DNA from: Adiantum capillus-veneris
Taxonomy: Eukaryota; Streptophyta; Polypodiopsida; Polypodiales; Pteridaceae
Assembly: GCA_014529385.2 (NCBI GenBank)
Contig: CM043949.1
Span: 108,745,977-108,809,976, forward strand
Direction: 5' to 3'
DNA length: 64,000 nt
Part shown: piece after piece, positions 43,400 to 55,953 of the stretch
How the letters are laid out: every line of letters starts with the position of its first letter
Position numbering within the stretch: the stretch's first letter is position 1
The notes under the pieces: generated by a model
What the model was told of the DNA's origin: nothing
What the model saw: only the letters and a program-made list of their open reading frames with translations
Databases searched by the model: none
Made by a program: the position numbers and the translations under genes

Positions 43400-43412
43400 A
43401 GGAAGGGGGGAG
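43400..43412 (+). other. Polypurine tract of RE-E
   Basis: AGGAAGGGGGGAG, the same core as the internal tracts of RE-A and RE-B, at the same place after ORF3. A TATA-like GTATATATGCC follows at 43519-43529, as in the other two copies. Whether this tract is internal or terminal in RE-E is not clear. Confidence 0.65.
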
Positions 43413-46276
43413 GTATTCTCAATGTGGACTCGACAGGCTTACAAGTGTAAAAAGGGGCACTGCTTTCCATGAATTTGGGATTTTTCATGTTTGATGGTGA
43501 GAATTTTGGTAAACGCGAGTATATATGCCCTTAATTGATGTGTTACGATATGAAACAAGCCTCTAGGTGTGTGTACATATATAAAAATCATAGTTTTCAT
43601 GCTAAAAAAGTGAGAAAATGGATCATGCTATTATCTAATTATCTTGATTTATGGATATTTTTTGGGTCAAGTTAGCTACTTTTTTTTTTCTAGAAAAAGC
43701 AGGTGAAATGGTGACCTAGTGACAAAAGAAAAATATGGGAGTGATCAATAAGTGAATGACAGCTTATGGTGAAGATGGGGTGCAAGTATGAAAAAAGTTG
43801 CGGAAAGCTCGATTCGACCAGTTTTTGACCGAAATGACAAATTTTCGAAAACAGAGCAAACGGAGTCTAAATGAAGAAATTTTTGAGCGTAAAGTATATT
43901 TTGCAGCAAGATAGGAGCACATGTCAAGTTTGGTAACAAGTGGTCCGAGAAACCCCAATATAAGTTAATTTGGGCCCACTTATTAGCTCATTTTCACTAT
44001 TCACAAGTGAGAGAGAGCTTGAGAGACCTAGAGCGCGCTGTCGTGCTGTGACACGTACATAGTGGGAACGAATGCTACAAGATATATCTTGCAACTTTTT
44101 AGATATATAAGTATTTTTTTTATAATGTACATATACATATCTAAGTATAATAATAATCTTTCTATCTCATCCTATTATTTATCTCAAGGGTAACATATTC
44201 TTACTTTACCATTAGAAAGTACTATGGGAAAAAGCGTCAATAGCTCTGTTTCTTTAACTTGGGACAAAAAACATTGGTTCTTTCTTTCTACTATCTCATT
44301 ATTATCTCATACCCTAGCTAGATCCTATATCTACGATAACTTCCAATATATATATATATTCTATATATTTTTCATATATTTTCTATATTTCTTTTTAATA
44401 GCTACTGGCAAGGAATCAAATCCTAGTGGGACACTATCTTGCATGATTCTCAAAGATACATCTATTTTAATGCATTATTGCAAGCATGATTACAAAACTT
44501 TGTCAAGGAGCAATGTCATGCTTTCATATGGAATGAAGTGTCCATTGGAATCAAATAAAAGTCTAGGCTAAGGGGACCACAAGAAGACTTTTGCTGCCAA
44601 AACTGTACCCTATTTTGATCATTTTTTTACACGAGGTTTCAATCAAAATTGGAAAAAGTATATAAAATGGGAGTCGTAGCTAATGAGCTGAATTTTCTGT
44701 TCCTATTTTTCTTTCTTTATTTGAAGGCACGGTTGAGGAGATATGATCAAAATACTAGATCCGAGTATGCCCACATCATGCAGGGACAACTCATTTCAAA
44801 CTTTGCCAGTTCGTGTTCACACTGTCTCTTCTCCTCCTTCTGTAAACCCTTGGGGGTTCCCTTCACTTGTAAAAGGGTACCTCTTCTTATTTAAAAACCA
44901 TTCAAGCCATTCATGAGATGATTTCATGAGGGAGTGAGAGTAGTAATGCCTAATTATACTTAGCCATAAACATAAGTCTAACCCTACACTTACTCCTAGA
45001 GGAAGACTAGCCAATCTTGTAAGCTATCCTTGGAATATAATCTCTAATCAAAGAAGGACTTGAACTTGGTGCATCAATCAATGCTTGAAGTCTTCCCTCT
45101 TCTTATCTCTCCATAAAAAATGGTGAATAACTCCCGAAGGGTTTGTCAAGTAAGATGTGTTCTACTTTGATATTTTGTTGATTTCTTGTTGTTTTCTTTT
45201 TCATCTCTAATCCAACATATATCTCTAATTTCATCTCCCTCTCTAACTAAACCTATCTCTCTCACTCTAGAAATTCATTCTCTCTACAAATTCTAGGTTC
45301 TCCTTGCTACAGGTACATCTCTCCCTGCAGTATCCTTATTGCCTACGGGCAAGAATAAGGCTTGGGAGGGAAACTTCTCATCTCTTCACTTCTCTCATAT
45401 CTACATTTCTCACATACTATCCTAGATGGATAATCCAAACGATGTGAATTTCTATTGCTTCCACTATGTGCAATCTATTAGAATTAACGTATGGATTAGC
45501 CGTAAAATACACTTTCAACAACGTATAGTGTTCTCTTTGGCCTAGAAAGGCTCAATGAAATACTTCTTTCACCGGATCCCATCATACTACCCCTTATAGA
45601 CTATAACTTTTCTTTTGACGTAATTAATTCCAATCACTAGATAGAACATATATATTATGGTAAGCACAAAATTACAATTCCAAAGAACAATATGTAGAAT
45701 GTTTGGTCGGCAAAGATTAAACGCCATTAACTCATCTATTAACCCTTTTATATTACCGATGATACAATATGACCATAGCCTTGATGTTTTTATCTTTGTG
45801 TTATTTTGATATTCTTTTTTGTGTTCTTTCTTTGTGTGTGTGAGTGCAAGAGAGAAAGAGTAGGGCTTCTTTGATTGTACTTCCTTCCAAACCCTAGACT
45901 TCATGGCATCTATGGTTTAACTCCTTCATATAGTTTTTGGAGTTCTCTCACAAACTCTCACAGCCAAAAGCCCTGTGCTTTCCTGGCAAGACCACAAATT
46001 TCTTGACAGTGTAGACCTTCTACGACTTTTCATGATGCACACGACACACCGATCGGTGCCAAACATGAGAGATAGACTCATTACCATATGCTCTTCTTGT
46101 TCTATACTCGCTTTGTCTCACAGAAATCTCCAAAAATGGCAATGTGGCATCGTGGGAAAGAAATCAAAGCGGGCCCGTAACACTTCAACCACTAATCCGA
46201 GAGCTGCAAGCTTTACAACCAATACTTCCATGTTTGCAGCAAGCGGCCATAAAACTACACAACACCTCCCCATGCA
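43413..46276. other. AT-rich spacer after RE-E
   Basis: It probably contains the rest of RE-E (3' module or LTR). It has many TATA-like runs (43520, 44100-44150, 44350-44395) and a CT-rich stretch (45180-45290). Open frames such as 44224-44571 and 45975-46292 show no recognisable domain. I see no homologue of ORF4. Confidence 0.5.
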
Positions 46277-47035
46277 GTGGCTACTACAATAACTTGGGCA
46301 TTGAAAGGTAGCGTGCCCAAAGAGGTGAATTACACCCAATATCTGCATGAGCAAGTGGTCGACATGGGTATAGAAAAGCCCAAGTACATTGGAAGTGGAG
46401 AAACACTGACAAAGATTGCATATGAAGATATTGACGCAAGAGGACAATGGCCTGATCCACCAACCCATAATGAGTGGTTCAAGTTAAAGCAAGATACAGA
46501 AGATGAACCACCAATAGCAGTGGTACCACCAATCATCACCACACAGCTTCGGAAAAGGCTAGAGACTGTATCAGAGGAAGAGTCTGAGGAGCCCTCAAAA
46601 AAGAAGGGTAAGATGACGTTGGCAAAAGAATCAAGAACGAAAGAGACACACAACCAAAAAGCCGCTCGAATTGAGAAGTCGGTTGAGCAATTCAGGGTAG
46701 AACGGGCACTCAAAGGAGACTTTGAGGAGTATTGGATACCAGACCCAACAAGGATCGGAAGAAGCTCCTCAAGACTGCTCGTGGATCAATTCAATCATTA
46801 CATTAGAGCCTATGAAGAAACTAAAAAGGTGATAGAGCAGCAGAATTTAGAGCCCTTCACAATGGAGGAAGTACAAGATATCAAGAGGCAGCTGAAAGAA
46901 ACGCAAGAGGCTCCAGTCAAGAAAGGCCAAGAAGGTGAACATACAAAAATGCAACCCAACCACCTTCACCACCAAGATCCTCTAATCCTCCTCCAAGTCC
47001 AAAGCCCTCTACATCTCAACCACAACACTCACTAG
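46277..47035 (+). pseudogene. RE-G: N-terminal part of an unknown protein, 252 codons
   Basis: Open frame beginning MATTITWALKGSVPKEVNYTQYLHEQVVDMG. It has the segment IAYEDIDARGQWPDPPTHNEW, a Glu/Lys-rich basic stretch, and EYWIPDPTRIGRSSSRLLVDQFNHYIRAYEETKK. The upstream sequence continues partly open, so the ATG may not be the real start. The last 25 residues are Pro/His-rich and look out of frame. Downstream, coding character carries on in a different frame. I do not recognise the family. Its place just upstream of a purine tract and LTR suggests an element-borne gene. Confidence 0.5.
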
Positions 47036-48588
47036 AAAAGATAGAAGAGGTAGCACCTTCGGCAAAAGACAAGGAAAAAAGAAGAAAAGGAAAGAGTGGA
47101 GGATGAACTAGAAGCAGCAAAAATTTGAAGTGATGGAGCTGAAAGCCAAATTAGAGATCTAGGACTTGACAATCAAGAGGCTCAGATCAACCCCAAGGGC
47201 TACATGAGAAATTGAAAATAGCCAAGCTATACAAGCTTTGGAAGCACAAATCACTGCTCTACAAAAGGAATTACAGCTAGAACAAAGACAAAGAATGCAT
47301 ATGGCAGAAGGGTCGCTAGCCGCAAAGGAAAGAATGAAGGCTCAACACCAAGAACTCTGCAAAGAATAGAAAGAGCTCCAACTACAGCTAGATACTCTGC
47401 AAGAGCTGTTGGTAGATCAAGCAGAAGAAGCTACAAAGAAAGATAGACTTGCTCAACAACAAATAACAGAACTACAAAAAGAAATAGCCAAAGCAAGGAC
47501 ATAGGAAACAGAGTCAGGGTCCAGTTACCTTGGGATTAACGCAAGAGATGAGCCCTTGGAGGTTCTTGAAGGTGTAGAAGATCTATAGCACCTAGAAGAA
47601 CAACTATAGACACAAGAGGAAGGAGAGAAACCTTTAACTCCAAAGGAGGAGACATGCCTCCAAACTCTGATTGTAAAATCCACAACTCAAGACCACAAGG
47701 CAGCCTTGGAGTGGGAGACATGAATGATACACTCAGTAGGAGTCCAAGGGCTTGCCACAAATGTGCTTAGGGAGGAATGGATGCAACCTTTACTCTTATA
47801 CCCTCTCCTAAAGTATGAAGTGCTAGTGATAAAGAAAAGAGTCAAAACAGAAGCAACATAGCCAGTGTATAAGCGAGATGTCAAAGATTTAGATACTACA
47901 AAGACGATAGTGGACTCCCAACCAAAGTGGAGAAAAGCGTGGCTCCTAAAGTACTCAAATTTCTAAAGTACTTGGTTGAAGCTCCCGAAAACATCAGGGA
48001 TGACACTCTGTTTTCCCAGTCCTTCGTGTACACACATGGGCAAACCACACCAAAATCTTGAAGAAACATCCCACCTGGCTCAATTACCCATCTATGCCAC
48101 CGCCCAAGGAAGGAGAGAGAATAAGTGTATCTTATATGGTGAAAACCCTAAAGGGTGCCATTAAGAATTTCACTAGTTCCCCCGACTTGTGGTGTGTGGT
48201 GTTCAAGAAGATATGCAAAAACCTCCTGACGTGTATTGAGTGCTCGCACCGCCCAAAGATACAGACTCAACCCTACTGTCAACGGGCAACACTGTCACCA
48301 CAATGACATTTGATTTGTCAAAGCAGCCATCCCTAGAGGTGTTACATCTGTTATACCAAAGGATAATGTTCTTACCAAGCTACCACATGCAAGATTTTGA
48401 GAAAGCCTTCTACACCAGCTTCTTTACTTATGATAGAAAATATTTGACCCCATAGTCACCTTGGGCAACATAAGGTACGAGTCATACTTGAAGCTACTAA
48501 AGCCCCAAGGATTCCACTAACTCCAAGGCTGAGAATTATTACCAAATCAGGAGATTAAGACCCGTCATGTCAAGGATGACATGGACGC
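47036..48588 (+). pseudogene. RE-G: coiled-coil and C-terminal part, broken by stops
   Basis: From about 47110 to 47960 one frame has a clear heptad-rich helix (IQALEAQITALQKELQLEQRQRM, KELQLQLDTLQELLVDQAEEATKKDRLAQQQITELQKEI). It is interrupted mainly by TAG codons that stand where Gln would fit. Next are acidic PLEVLEGVEDL, TPKEETCLQTLIVKSTTQDHKAALEWE and LLLYPLLKYEVLVIKKRVK. Near 48300-48450 MTFDLSKQPSLEVLHLLYQRIMFLPSYHM is readable. It likely formed one long protein with the preceding segment. Function is unknown. Confidence 0.5.
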
Positions 48589-48599
48589 AGAGGGGGGAG
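48589..48599 (+). other. Polypurine tract of RE-G
   Basis: AGAGGGGGGAG directly before the LTR start TGTTGACAACTG. Confidence 0.75.
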
Positions 48600-48731
48600 T
48601 GTTGACAACTGAACACAGAAGAAGCCTTTCCCAACTTTTTGTATCACTTACTTTTTAGAAACGGAATGACATTTTGTAATGGTTTAAGCGGCCAATATTC
48701 TTTGTGGGAACGAGCCTTTAAGGAGGAATTG

Positions 48732-48739
48732 TATATAAG
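48732..48739 (+). promoter_or_regulatory. TATA box in the RE-G LTR
   Basis: TTGTATATAAGCC, 132 bases from the LTR start, as expected for a U3 promoter. Confidence 0.6.
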
Positions 48740-48804
48740 CCAATTTCTTTAACCCTAAGAAAAATTTTGAATCAATCTAATCTCACGTTTACTGTGCACT
48801 GTGT

Positions 48805-48805
<1 letters not shown>

Positions 48806-48870
<65 letters not shown>
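48806..48870. repeat. (GA)n in the RE-G LTR
   Basis: About 32 units downstream of the TATA box. Confidence 0.95.
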
Positions 48871-48873
<3 letters not shown>

Positions 48874-49497
48874 CTTCTCTTTCCTATGTACTCTATGGAG
48901 CATCCATTGCAAAAGCAACACCACCAATTCGTTAGCAACAGCTAGGGCTTCAATCCAACACCAATCTTGCACGATTCCAGTGTTGTCACGAAGCAAGCTC
49001 CTACAAGCTTTCGGGTGAGTTTTCTTGCAAACCGTGTGTCCAATTGGTGATTTATTTATACCTGTGGCTTCATGACGAGAGAGCTACATATTAGGATCAT
49101 ACAAATCGAAAAGTGATGAGCTGCATTTTACTGCATGTCTTTATAGGTGATGGTTGCACGGGGTGGTTCTAGGTAGGATATCAAGTCAGAGTCCATAGGG
49201 TAATGACCTCTTGATGAGGAGAGTGTTTCCTGTGAGTCTCGTGACTTTTCAAGAGCGTTTGGTCTAGTTTTGAATAGCATGAGAATTTTAGGTTGAGTTG
49301 TACTCACAAGTGCATAGGACGTCTAGATTTGGTTTTCTGAGTAGAGATTGTCTTAGAAGGTTGAGTAGGTAATTGACATCCATCTCCTTGTTTCCATGCG
49401 CCTACAGGTTAAGCTTTTTCCTTGGATGACATATAGTTGTTGGTTTTGTTCTCGCTATGCTAGCATCTGCTCGCGGCGTATCAACTGACAATCAACA

Positions 49498-50640
49498 ACT
49501 CAACTTTTTTGATGGGTGTGCATTCATTTAAAGAAGGTTGAAGCATGGATTGGGAAATGATATTTACCACCTTCATTTGGATTTTTATTGGGCTACCTTG
49601 GATGCCAAGCGCATCCACGACCTCAACCACCAATGTCTTCACCCTTGCAATGGTGCTTTTGGATGGCCCTAGCTTGACTTCATGGTCATGTAACCCTTGG
49701 TGCATCATGGCCCGAGTATAGCGTTTGAATGAAAAATACATGTTGACAACAATAAAAGTAATTCAAGGTTCCATCAAGATTTGACATTAGTCTCTCATTC
49801 AATTTACCTATGTATCACACATATACTTGTCATTTCATTTCTCAACCACTGTACATGAAGCAAAAGAATAAGGAACCATAGATGACAAATCATATTCAAG
49901 ATGATCGATTGGGTATTGCAATAGACAACATGTGAGATCACTTTGCAAAGACACATTCAAAATCCCCTCAACAATAGCTTTTTTATATAGCTGCAAAAAA
50001 TGTGATGTTTGTGGTAGTTGGCTTTGTCCACACATGACCATCCACTGATTGCTCCATTCCACCCATAGCTGACTTCTCAATATCTAGCTAGGGTGGCAAT
50101 CAAATATCATGTTTCCATTGTAGCGTGATGGAATTTCTTCCATGCACTCCCAATTGGCTGATGCGATCAACGTCTTCAGCTTTGAGGATTGCATGGAGGG
50201 ATGTAAAGCTAGCTTGACTATGCTCAAAGCTTTGCGGGTGGGAACCTGACCCCTCTTATGACACTCTTGTATTGGAGAGTCTTGCTTGATCACCCCGTGT
50301 TAGGGTTGAAGGAGAAGTATTCTTCTCTATCATCAGAAGAAAGTACCACTAAATCAGGCTTTTGTGATGTAGGAGGTCTCACGAGGGGATCCAAGTATGC
50401 TACATACTTGGCTGAAACTTTAGCATCCAAAAAATATAGAGAAAGCTATTACCTTTGCATGCATTTTGAAATGGAAATGATATCATTTCACCTTCATCAC
50501 TGTACATTTTGGAAAACATGTGAAAACCAATCAAGGAATTTATGCCAGCTCGTGAAAGAACCAACATTGTGCCTTTCGTCAATGATAGGTGTTGTGGTTC
50601 GTCCACCCCTACACTACCCACGTGAACAATGAAACAAGAG
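49498..50640. other. Unassigned region, possibly decayed coding sequence
   Basis: Several medium frames on both strands look partly protein-like. On the minus strand these are 50084-50293, 49835-50080 and 49481-49741; on the plus strand 50258-50632. None shows a known motif and they do not join in one frame. No function is proposed. Confidence 0.4.
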
Positions 50641-50646
50641 GTTACC

Positions 50647-51171
<525 letters not shown>

Positions 51172-51173
51172 AG

Positions 51174-51321
51174 AGGGGGTTTGAGGAGGGAGAGAATGGA
51201 GAGAGGGGGTGAGATAAAAATGTGAGTGAGAGAGAAGGAGGCAAGAGAGAAAAAGGGGTGAGAGAGGGAGGGTTGGATGGATATTTGGACATCTAAAGAA
51301 AGCCCAAGAACTAACAAAAGG
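51174..51321. repeat. 148-bp duplicated unit, copy 2
   Basis: See 50903-51050. The near identity shows a recent duplication, far younger than the elements around it. Confidence 0.9.
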
Positions 51322-51415
51322 TAAGAATGAGAAGCTGAAATAAGCCATCTCTATGTATAAGGTCTTGATTTTTTTGCATCTCCTTAAATGCACTGACACC
51401 AATCAATTTTTAATA

Positions 51416-51448
<33 letters not shown>

Positions 51449-51449
<1 letters not shown>

Positions 51450-51464
51450 GGGGGGGGGGGGGGG
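51449..51464 (+). repeat. Run of 16 G between (GA)n tracts
   Basis: Unbroken G run after (TG)n(GA)n; able to form G-rich structures and prone to sequencing error. Confidence 0.85.
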
Positions 51465-51809
51465 AGAGTTGAAGAAGTCAATAGAGAGAAAGAGGGAGAG
51501 AGAGGAAGATAGTAGAGAGGAGAGGGACAAAATAGGGAAGAGAGGGAGAAGATAAGAGAGAGACAGGGGGTGAGGGGATTGAGAGAGAGACTATACCAAA
51601 GAAAAGAGAGAGCAGGGTATGGAGGCACTAGCAATACCGCTAGTGCCCCTCATTACCCTTTTTTTTTTTTAATGTAGAGAGAACATGGAGAAGAGATAAC
51701 CAAAAAAAGAAAGAGAAGGATATTGGAGCATTTCACTAGTGTCTCCCTTCTAGTTCTTCAACCTTATTTTTTATTTTTAAATTAACCTCCTCTCTCTTTT
51801 CTTACATGC

Positions 51810-51810
<1 letters not shown>

Positions 51811-51857
<47 letters not shown>

Positions 51858-52034
51858 TACATACACCTTTTCTCTTCTTTTGCTTCCATCTCTCTCTCTC
51901 TCTCTCACACACACACTACCCCCCTTTACCCTCTCTTTCGCTACATATACAAGAAGGAGGAAAGAACATTTGCCTTATTTCAGATAGCAGAGTATGGACT
52001 ATCTCCTTCTCTGTTTCCCGTCCCCTTCCCTACC

Positions 52035-52075
<41 letters not shown>
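51811..52075. repeat. (CT)n tracts
   Basis: CT runs at about 51811-51846, 51890-51906 and 52039-52075 in a pyrimidine-rich stretch, the mirror of the GA-rich stretch to the left. Confidence 0.9.
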
Positions 52076-52078
<3 letters not shown>

Positions 52079-53320
52079 TTTTTGGCAAGTTTAGCTCAAT
52101 TTTCCAATAGTTTTTGTGTCTCGTAGTTTTTGTGTTTGGTAGTTTTTGTTGTAATTCAAGTGGCTAATCAAGTTAAAACTTTTCCAAATCACTTGAAATT
52201 TTGCACAAGCACTCTATTACTTCCCTATATCCAATCCCCTTTGAAAAAAATTTTAAAAGTTAAATTTTTAGAGCAAGAGATAATAAAAGCACGTATTATC
52301 TTTCAAGTCAAAATGAAAGATTTTTTCCACTTTTTTGACTTGCACTAGATGCTCACACTATAAACAAGCCACTTCTCAAGCTTTATGAAGTTTGGTTAAG
52401 TTTCCAAGTTTTTGGGCCAAATTTTGTGTCTACAATTGTACTTTAGTGAAATCTAGGCCTAGCTGATAATTTACAACTCCAAATGAATTCAAACTTGAAT
52501 CAGAGTATTAATACACTATGTTCTAGCCCGTGGTATTGCCAAATCATGAAAATTTTACACTTCTAAATCCAAAGATAATAAGTGCGCTTATTATCTAGGT
52601 GTCCAGATCTGTGACTTCAATCACACAGTTAAAACATTGTATTTTAAGACTTGTCAAGAGGTCTCATCAAATTTTTTTGAGTTTTGATGCCATTTAGGTC
52701 TTATACAACATATTGCAATTGCTTTTGGCAAAAAAAATTCAAATTTGCATGCATAAATTGCTGAAGAGATAATGATATATTTTTTTCCAAACCTTGAAAT
52801 TTTCTTCAAAAGCTGGATTTGATTTATCAATGAGTATCCATAGCTTTTCCAAGATCAATTTTGACCAAATAATGCCATTTTTGGCTTTTCAAGTTTACCT
52901 TATGACTCAAAAACTTGACAACTTTAAAATTTCTTAAAGCACTTCACATGTGACAATTCAGAGGAGGGTGAGATAGATTGGAATTCCACCTTGGTATCTA
53001 CTTACTCTACTTCTAATCAAATCAGCAAAAGGTAGTGGAAAGTGCCCAAAACACTGGTTTTTTCTTGTTTTTCTTCATGAAATGAGTGTCAACCCTCAAA
53101 CTTTAACATAGCCTAAGTCATCAACCACTCAAAAACAACCTAATATAAGCCTAAAATGTCCTTGGCAAGTATGACTACTCCCAAGACACCTAAGTCTATA
53201 GAGTTGAAGTTAACACACCTAGTCTATAAAAGATGATTTTTGACTCTAGGTGAACCTAGAGGAGGTTTTGGACAATGATTCCTGAGAGTACTGAGATCTT
53301 TCCTAGTTTAGGTCACCTTG
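52076..53320 (-). other. AT-rich interior of RE-H
   Basis: If the primer site at 53321 is real, this is its downstream leader on the minus strand. I see no coding frame, only degenerate phrases such as CAAATCACTTGAAATTTTGCAC. A non-autonomous element would fit. Confidence 0.4.
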
Positions 53321-53338
53321 TCTCCGACAACGGTGCCA
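53321..53338 (-). other. Primer binding site of RE-H, tRNA-Asp type
   Basis: The minus strand reads TGGCACCGTTGTCGGAGA, three changes from TGGCGCCGTTGCCGGGGA, three bases after an LTR-like end CTAACA. This marks a minus-strand LTR starting at 53342. Confidence 0.65.
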
Positions 53339-53341
53339 GAA

Positions 53342-54044
53342 TGTTAGTTCACTTTGGCTGCCAAGCCTCAATATCTTATCATACTGATAGTGGGAACCAC
53401 GTACATAAATGTCATACAGTGGGACAAAGTCAACTCAACTAGTGCATGGAAGTTACAAGAGGTTATCAGGCTCTTGGAAAACACACTCAATCCTCATCTA
53501 CCCAAAGGTACACTCAATTGTATGTCAAGTAGCGAAAACTAACCAAAAATATCCACAAGAAAATCTCATCAATTGAACAAGGCATATGAAGTCCAACCAC
53601 AACCAAATTTGTAAGACAAATAGGCAATGAATAAAAACAAATGGCTATATCTTCAAACCCACCTTTTGACCACTTGTCTTTATCACACTTATTATCTATA
53701 GTGCAGATTTGACCTTACAATTTTAGGTCTTGAACGCACTCCATAGCTTAGTTATGTTGTACTAATACCCCTCCTATGCCTAAAATGCAATTTAGATATG
53801 TAAAACTTGAGTTATGAGTAGATTAAGAAGAGGACTAGCTACAACAAATCACAAATTTATTGTGAGAAACTTACAATGTTGCATAGATCTTTCAGTTGCA
53901 AACACAATGAAACAGATAGCATTCCAAAAAGATCATTCACAAGAGAGTCACAAGCTTGAGAAGAAAGAGGATAATACATAGTGCTCAAGCGTACATTCAT
54001 TATCCAAAAAGATTACAAATATTTTACAAAAATTGGCTTTTATA
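53342..54044 (-). repeat. 5' LTR of RE-H (R-U5 part; right border unknown)
   Basis: The LTR edge TGTTAG at 53342 is next to the primer site. TATAAAAG on the minus strand at 54037-54044 gives a promoter about 670 bases from that edge. I could not find the partner LTR or the U3 border. Confidence 0.5.
54037..54044 (-). promoter_or_regulatory. TATA box of the RE-H LTR
   Basis: The minus strand reads GGTATAAAAGCC, a close match to the plant consensus. Confidence 0.5.
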
Positions 54045-55125
54045 CCTTAGCAATAGGGTTTTTAAATGTGGAATGTGCTCAACTTTGGGTAAGTAGAGAC
54101 TAGAGATAACATATGAATAGTTACAAACTAGAAGCTCTTGGCCAACTATCAACTTTACAATCTAAGAATGACAATCAAAATTACATCTTTGGACATGACA
54201 TAATTTTTATATAAAAATGACAAGAATTACAAAATTAGGCTAAAAATTGTGTTGCTAGGTTATCTTGTTGCTCTCATTGGAACTGAGATGATGCAAAATC
54301 CTATTTCAATCTACTGTAGACCCTATGAGTGCAAGAGAACTACAATTATGTAGATATGAAGATTGCAATCTCAAATGTCACCACAATAGATATGCATGAT
54401 TATATGATCTATGAAGCTGTTAGAGACCTGCTAAGCCATCACCGCTATGCTCATAATCAGAAAACAATCTTTGAAACTGCATGCACCATACATATAACCA
54501 TGTCACATATGGCTACAAAAAAATCTCTCTCAAGCCAAGAGACAGTTGTGCTCCACTGAAGCACAACTTGTATGCATGTATATCTGTGTCCTTGCCTTTG
54601 TCTCTGACCTAGAATGAGGCCAAAAAGATATGCTCCCTCTCTCTATGTGTCATCACAATTGGAGAGCTACATTATCACTATGTCAAAGTCATTGATGTCA
54701 AAAGTGTTCGAGAGTCCAATCCCCGATCCTCTATCTCTCTCTATATTTCTCTCACTACTTCACTATGTGTGTCCTCGAGGCCTTCAATGTAGAATTTGAG
54801 ATAAAGCTATCTCTTTCTCTCTCTACACTTTCTCTCCTCTCTTACTCTACACAAATACACAATATGTATTCAAAAAATAGCCTTCGTGTTTTTGATTTCA
54901 GTCATACCTGCACTTCAAATGAGCTCAAAGGCTCTTTTACAAAGACATAGAGCTCATAGAGAGCTTTGTTTTGATAAAGAAGTTTTTTGAATGTGAGTTT
55001 TCTAGCTCAAGCTATGAGCAAAATAGTGACTTGCTATATCAATCTGCCCCAAACTGAGTACCCGGGCCTCCGGAGGCTAATAAATATCTAAGATAGCACG
55101 TGCGAATGATATAAGAGTATTTTAT
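54045..55125. other. Unassigned AT-rich spacer
   Basis: It may include the U3 part of the RE-H LTR. CT-rich patches lie at 54725-54760 and 54808-54850. No coding sequence or RNA gene is seen. Confidence 0.5.
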
Positions 55126-55575
55126 TATAAGGACATGGGTCCTATGGGCAAGGCCATTGGCACCGCCAGATAGTATGTACGCTAGGGGGAGGCTATAAGA
55201 TAGAATGGTTGGGTGGAGACTAACACACACATTACCACCGCCCTTTCACTAGCATCCGAGCTATTTTTGGGAGGAGGTGAAAAGCTGGTTGCATGTGCGT
55301 GCGATGCTTTTCTTCTCTCCCACATTCTGCTGTGCAACAAAAACAAGTTAGGCACAATTTTCTGTGTGAGGAACGCACGGATAGACAGCGACAGTCGACC
55401 GCGGCCGCCCCATCTACGCCCTCCACAGCGGACGACCAAGGCAAACTCGACCGGCAACTCGACGACACCAAGGCTCCGAGAGGCTTCCGTTGGTGCTGGG
55501 AAGGCCCGCTTAACCCTTGCATGAAGGAGGGTTGAACTCACCCCATGAGGGTAAGAAGCCAACACTTTACCATCA
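55126..55575 (+). repeat. 5' LTR of RE-I (450 bp)
   Basis: The first 124 bases match 60878-61001 (AAGGACATGGGTCCTATGGG and onward). The start reads TATAAGG where the 3' LTR has TGTAAGG. It ends CATCA before the primer site. Confidence 0.8.
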
Positions 55576-55587
55576 AGGTATTGAGCC
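55576..55587 (+). other. Degenerate primer binding site of RE-I
   Basis: AGGTATTGAGCC resembles the initiator tRNA-Met site TGGTATCAGAGCC with a one-base deletion and substitutions. Confidence 0.5.
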
Positions 55588-55953
55588 TTGTTGTGTATAG
55601 CAAGGAAAGATAACCTACTTGTGTTGAAAGGAAAACTAGAAGGAAAGGGAAAACTTCAAACTTCAGGGATGTAGCTTCACCCTTCCTTTTCACTTCTTGG
55701 AGGAAGGCAAGTTTTCTTCCAAAAATTATTTTTTCCTCAAGGAGGTAGCTTCAAAGTGAACAAAAGCCTTCACAAAAATGACGATTTTTGTGAAGAAGCA
55801 TCAAAGGTGTTCTTACAACAAACGACAAGTGAACCGCTCCAATTTCCGCAAGGCGAGGTTCACATGCAACGCAAATCGCGGAGCATACAAAACACAAAGA
55901 CTTCAATTTCTCAAGGTACAAGTTGTCATTTTTCTCTCTCTTTGCATTAGTGT

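Larger units (their letters stand above)
29701..43412 (+). mobile_element. RE-E: decayed dual-protease gypsy element, interrupted by RE-F
   Basis: The order and motifs match RE-A: MYLRSGR start, Gag remnant, X3-spaced zinc knuckle, CPDCGINHLI, PR1 with LDSGAGV, RT with YMDD, RNase H nearly identical in motifs to RE-A, integrase, QAEA.ER linker, a second LDSG at 38235-38245, and WxPK motifs up to a purine tract at 43400. RE-F splits PR2 exactly after D-S-G. LTRs were not identified; the 5' one may be lost and the 3' one may lie beyond 43412. Numerous stops and frameshifts show it is older than RE-A. Confidence 0.85.
48600..49497 (+). repeat. 3' LTR of RE-G (about 898 bp)
   Basis: It begins TGTTGA and the proposed end reads TCAACA, a perfect 6-bp terminal inversion. 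TATATAAG lies at 48732-48739. A (GA)n tract (48806-48870) lies just downstream of the expected transcription start. No matching 5' LTR is seen in the window, so the right border is tentative. Confidence 0.65.

Noticed and set aside
44224-44571. 115-codon plus-strand frame
   Set aside because: AT-rich, with long Phe/Ile/Tyr runs from TATATA sequence, and no motif.
55182-55565. Overlapping frames on both strands in the RE-I 5' LTR
   Set aside because: This GC-rich part is LTR sequence; no motif, and the frames lie before the primer site and Gag.
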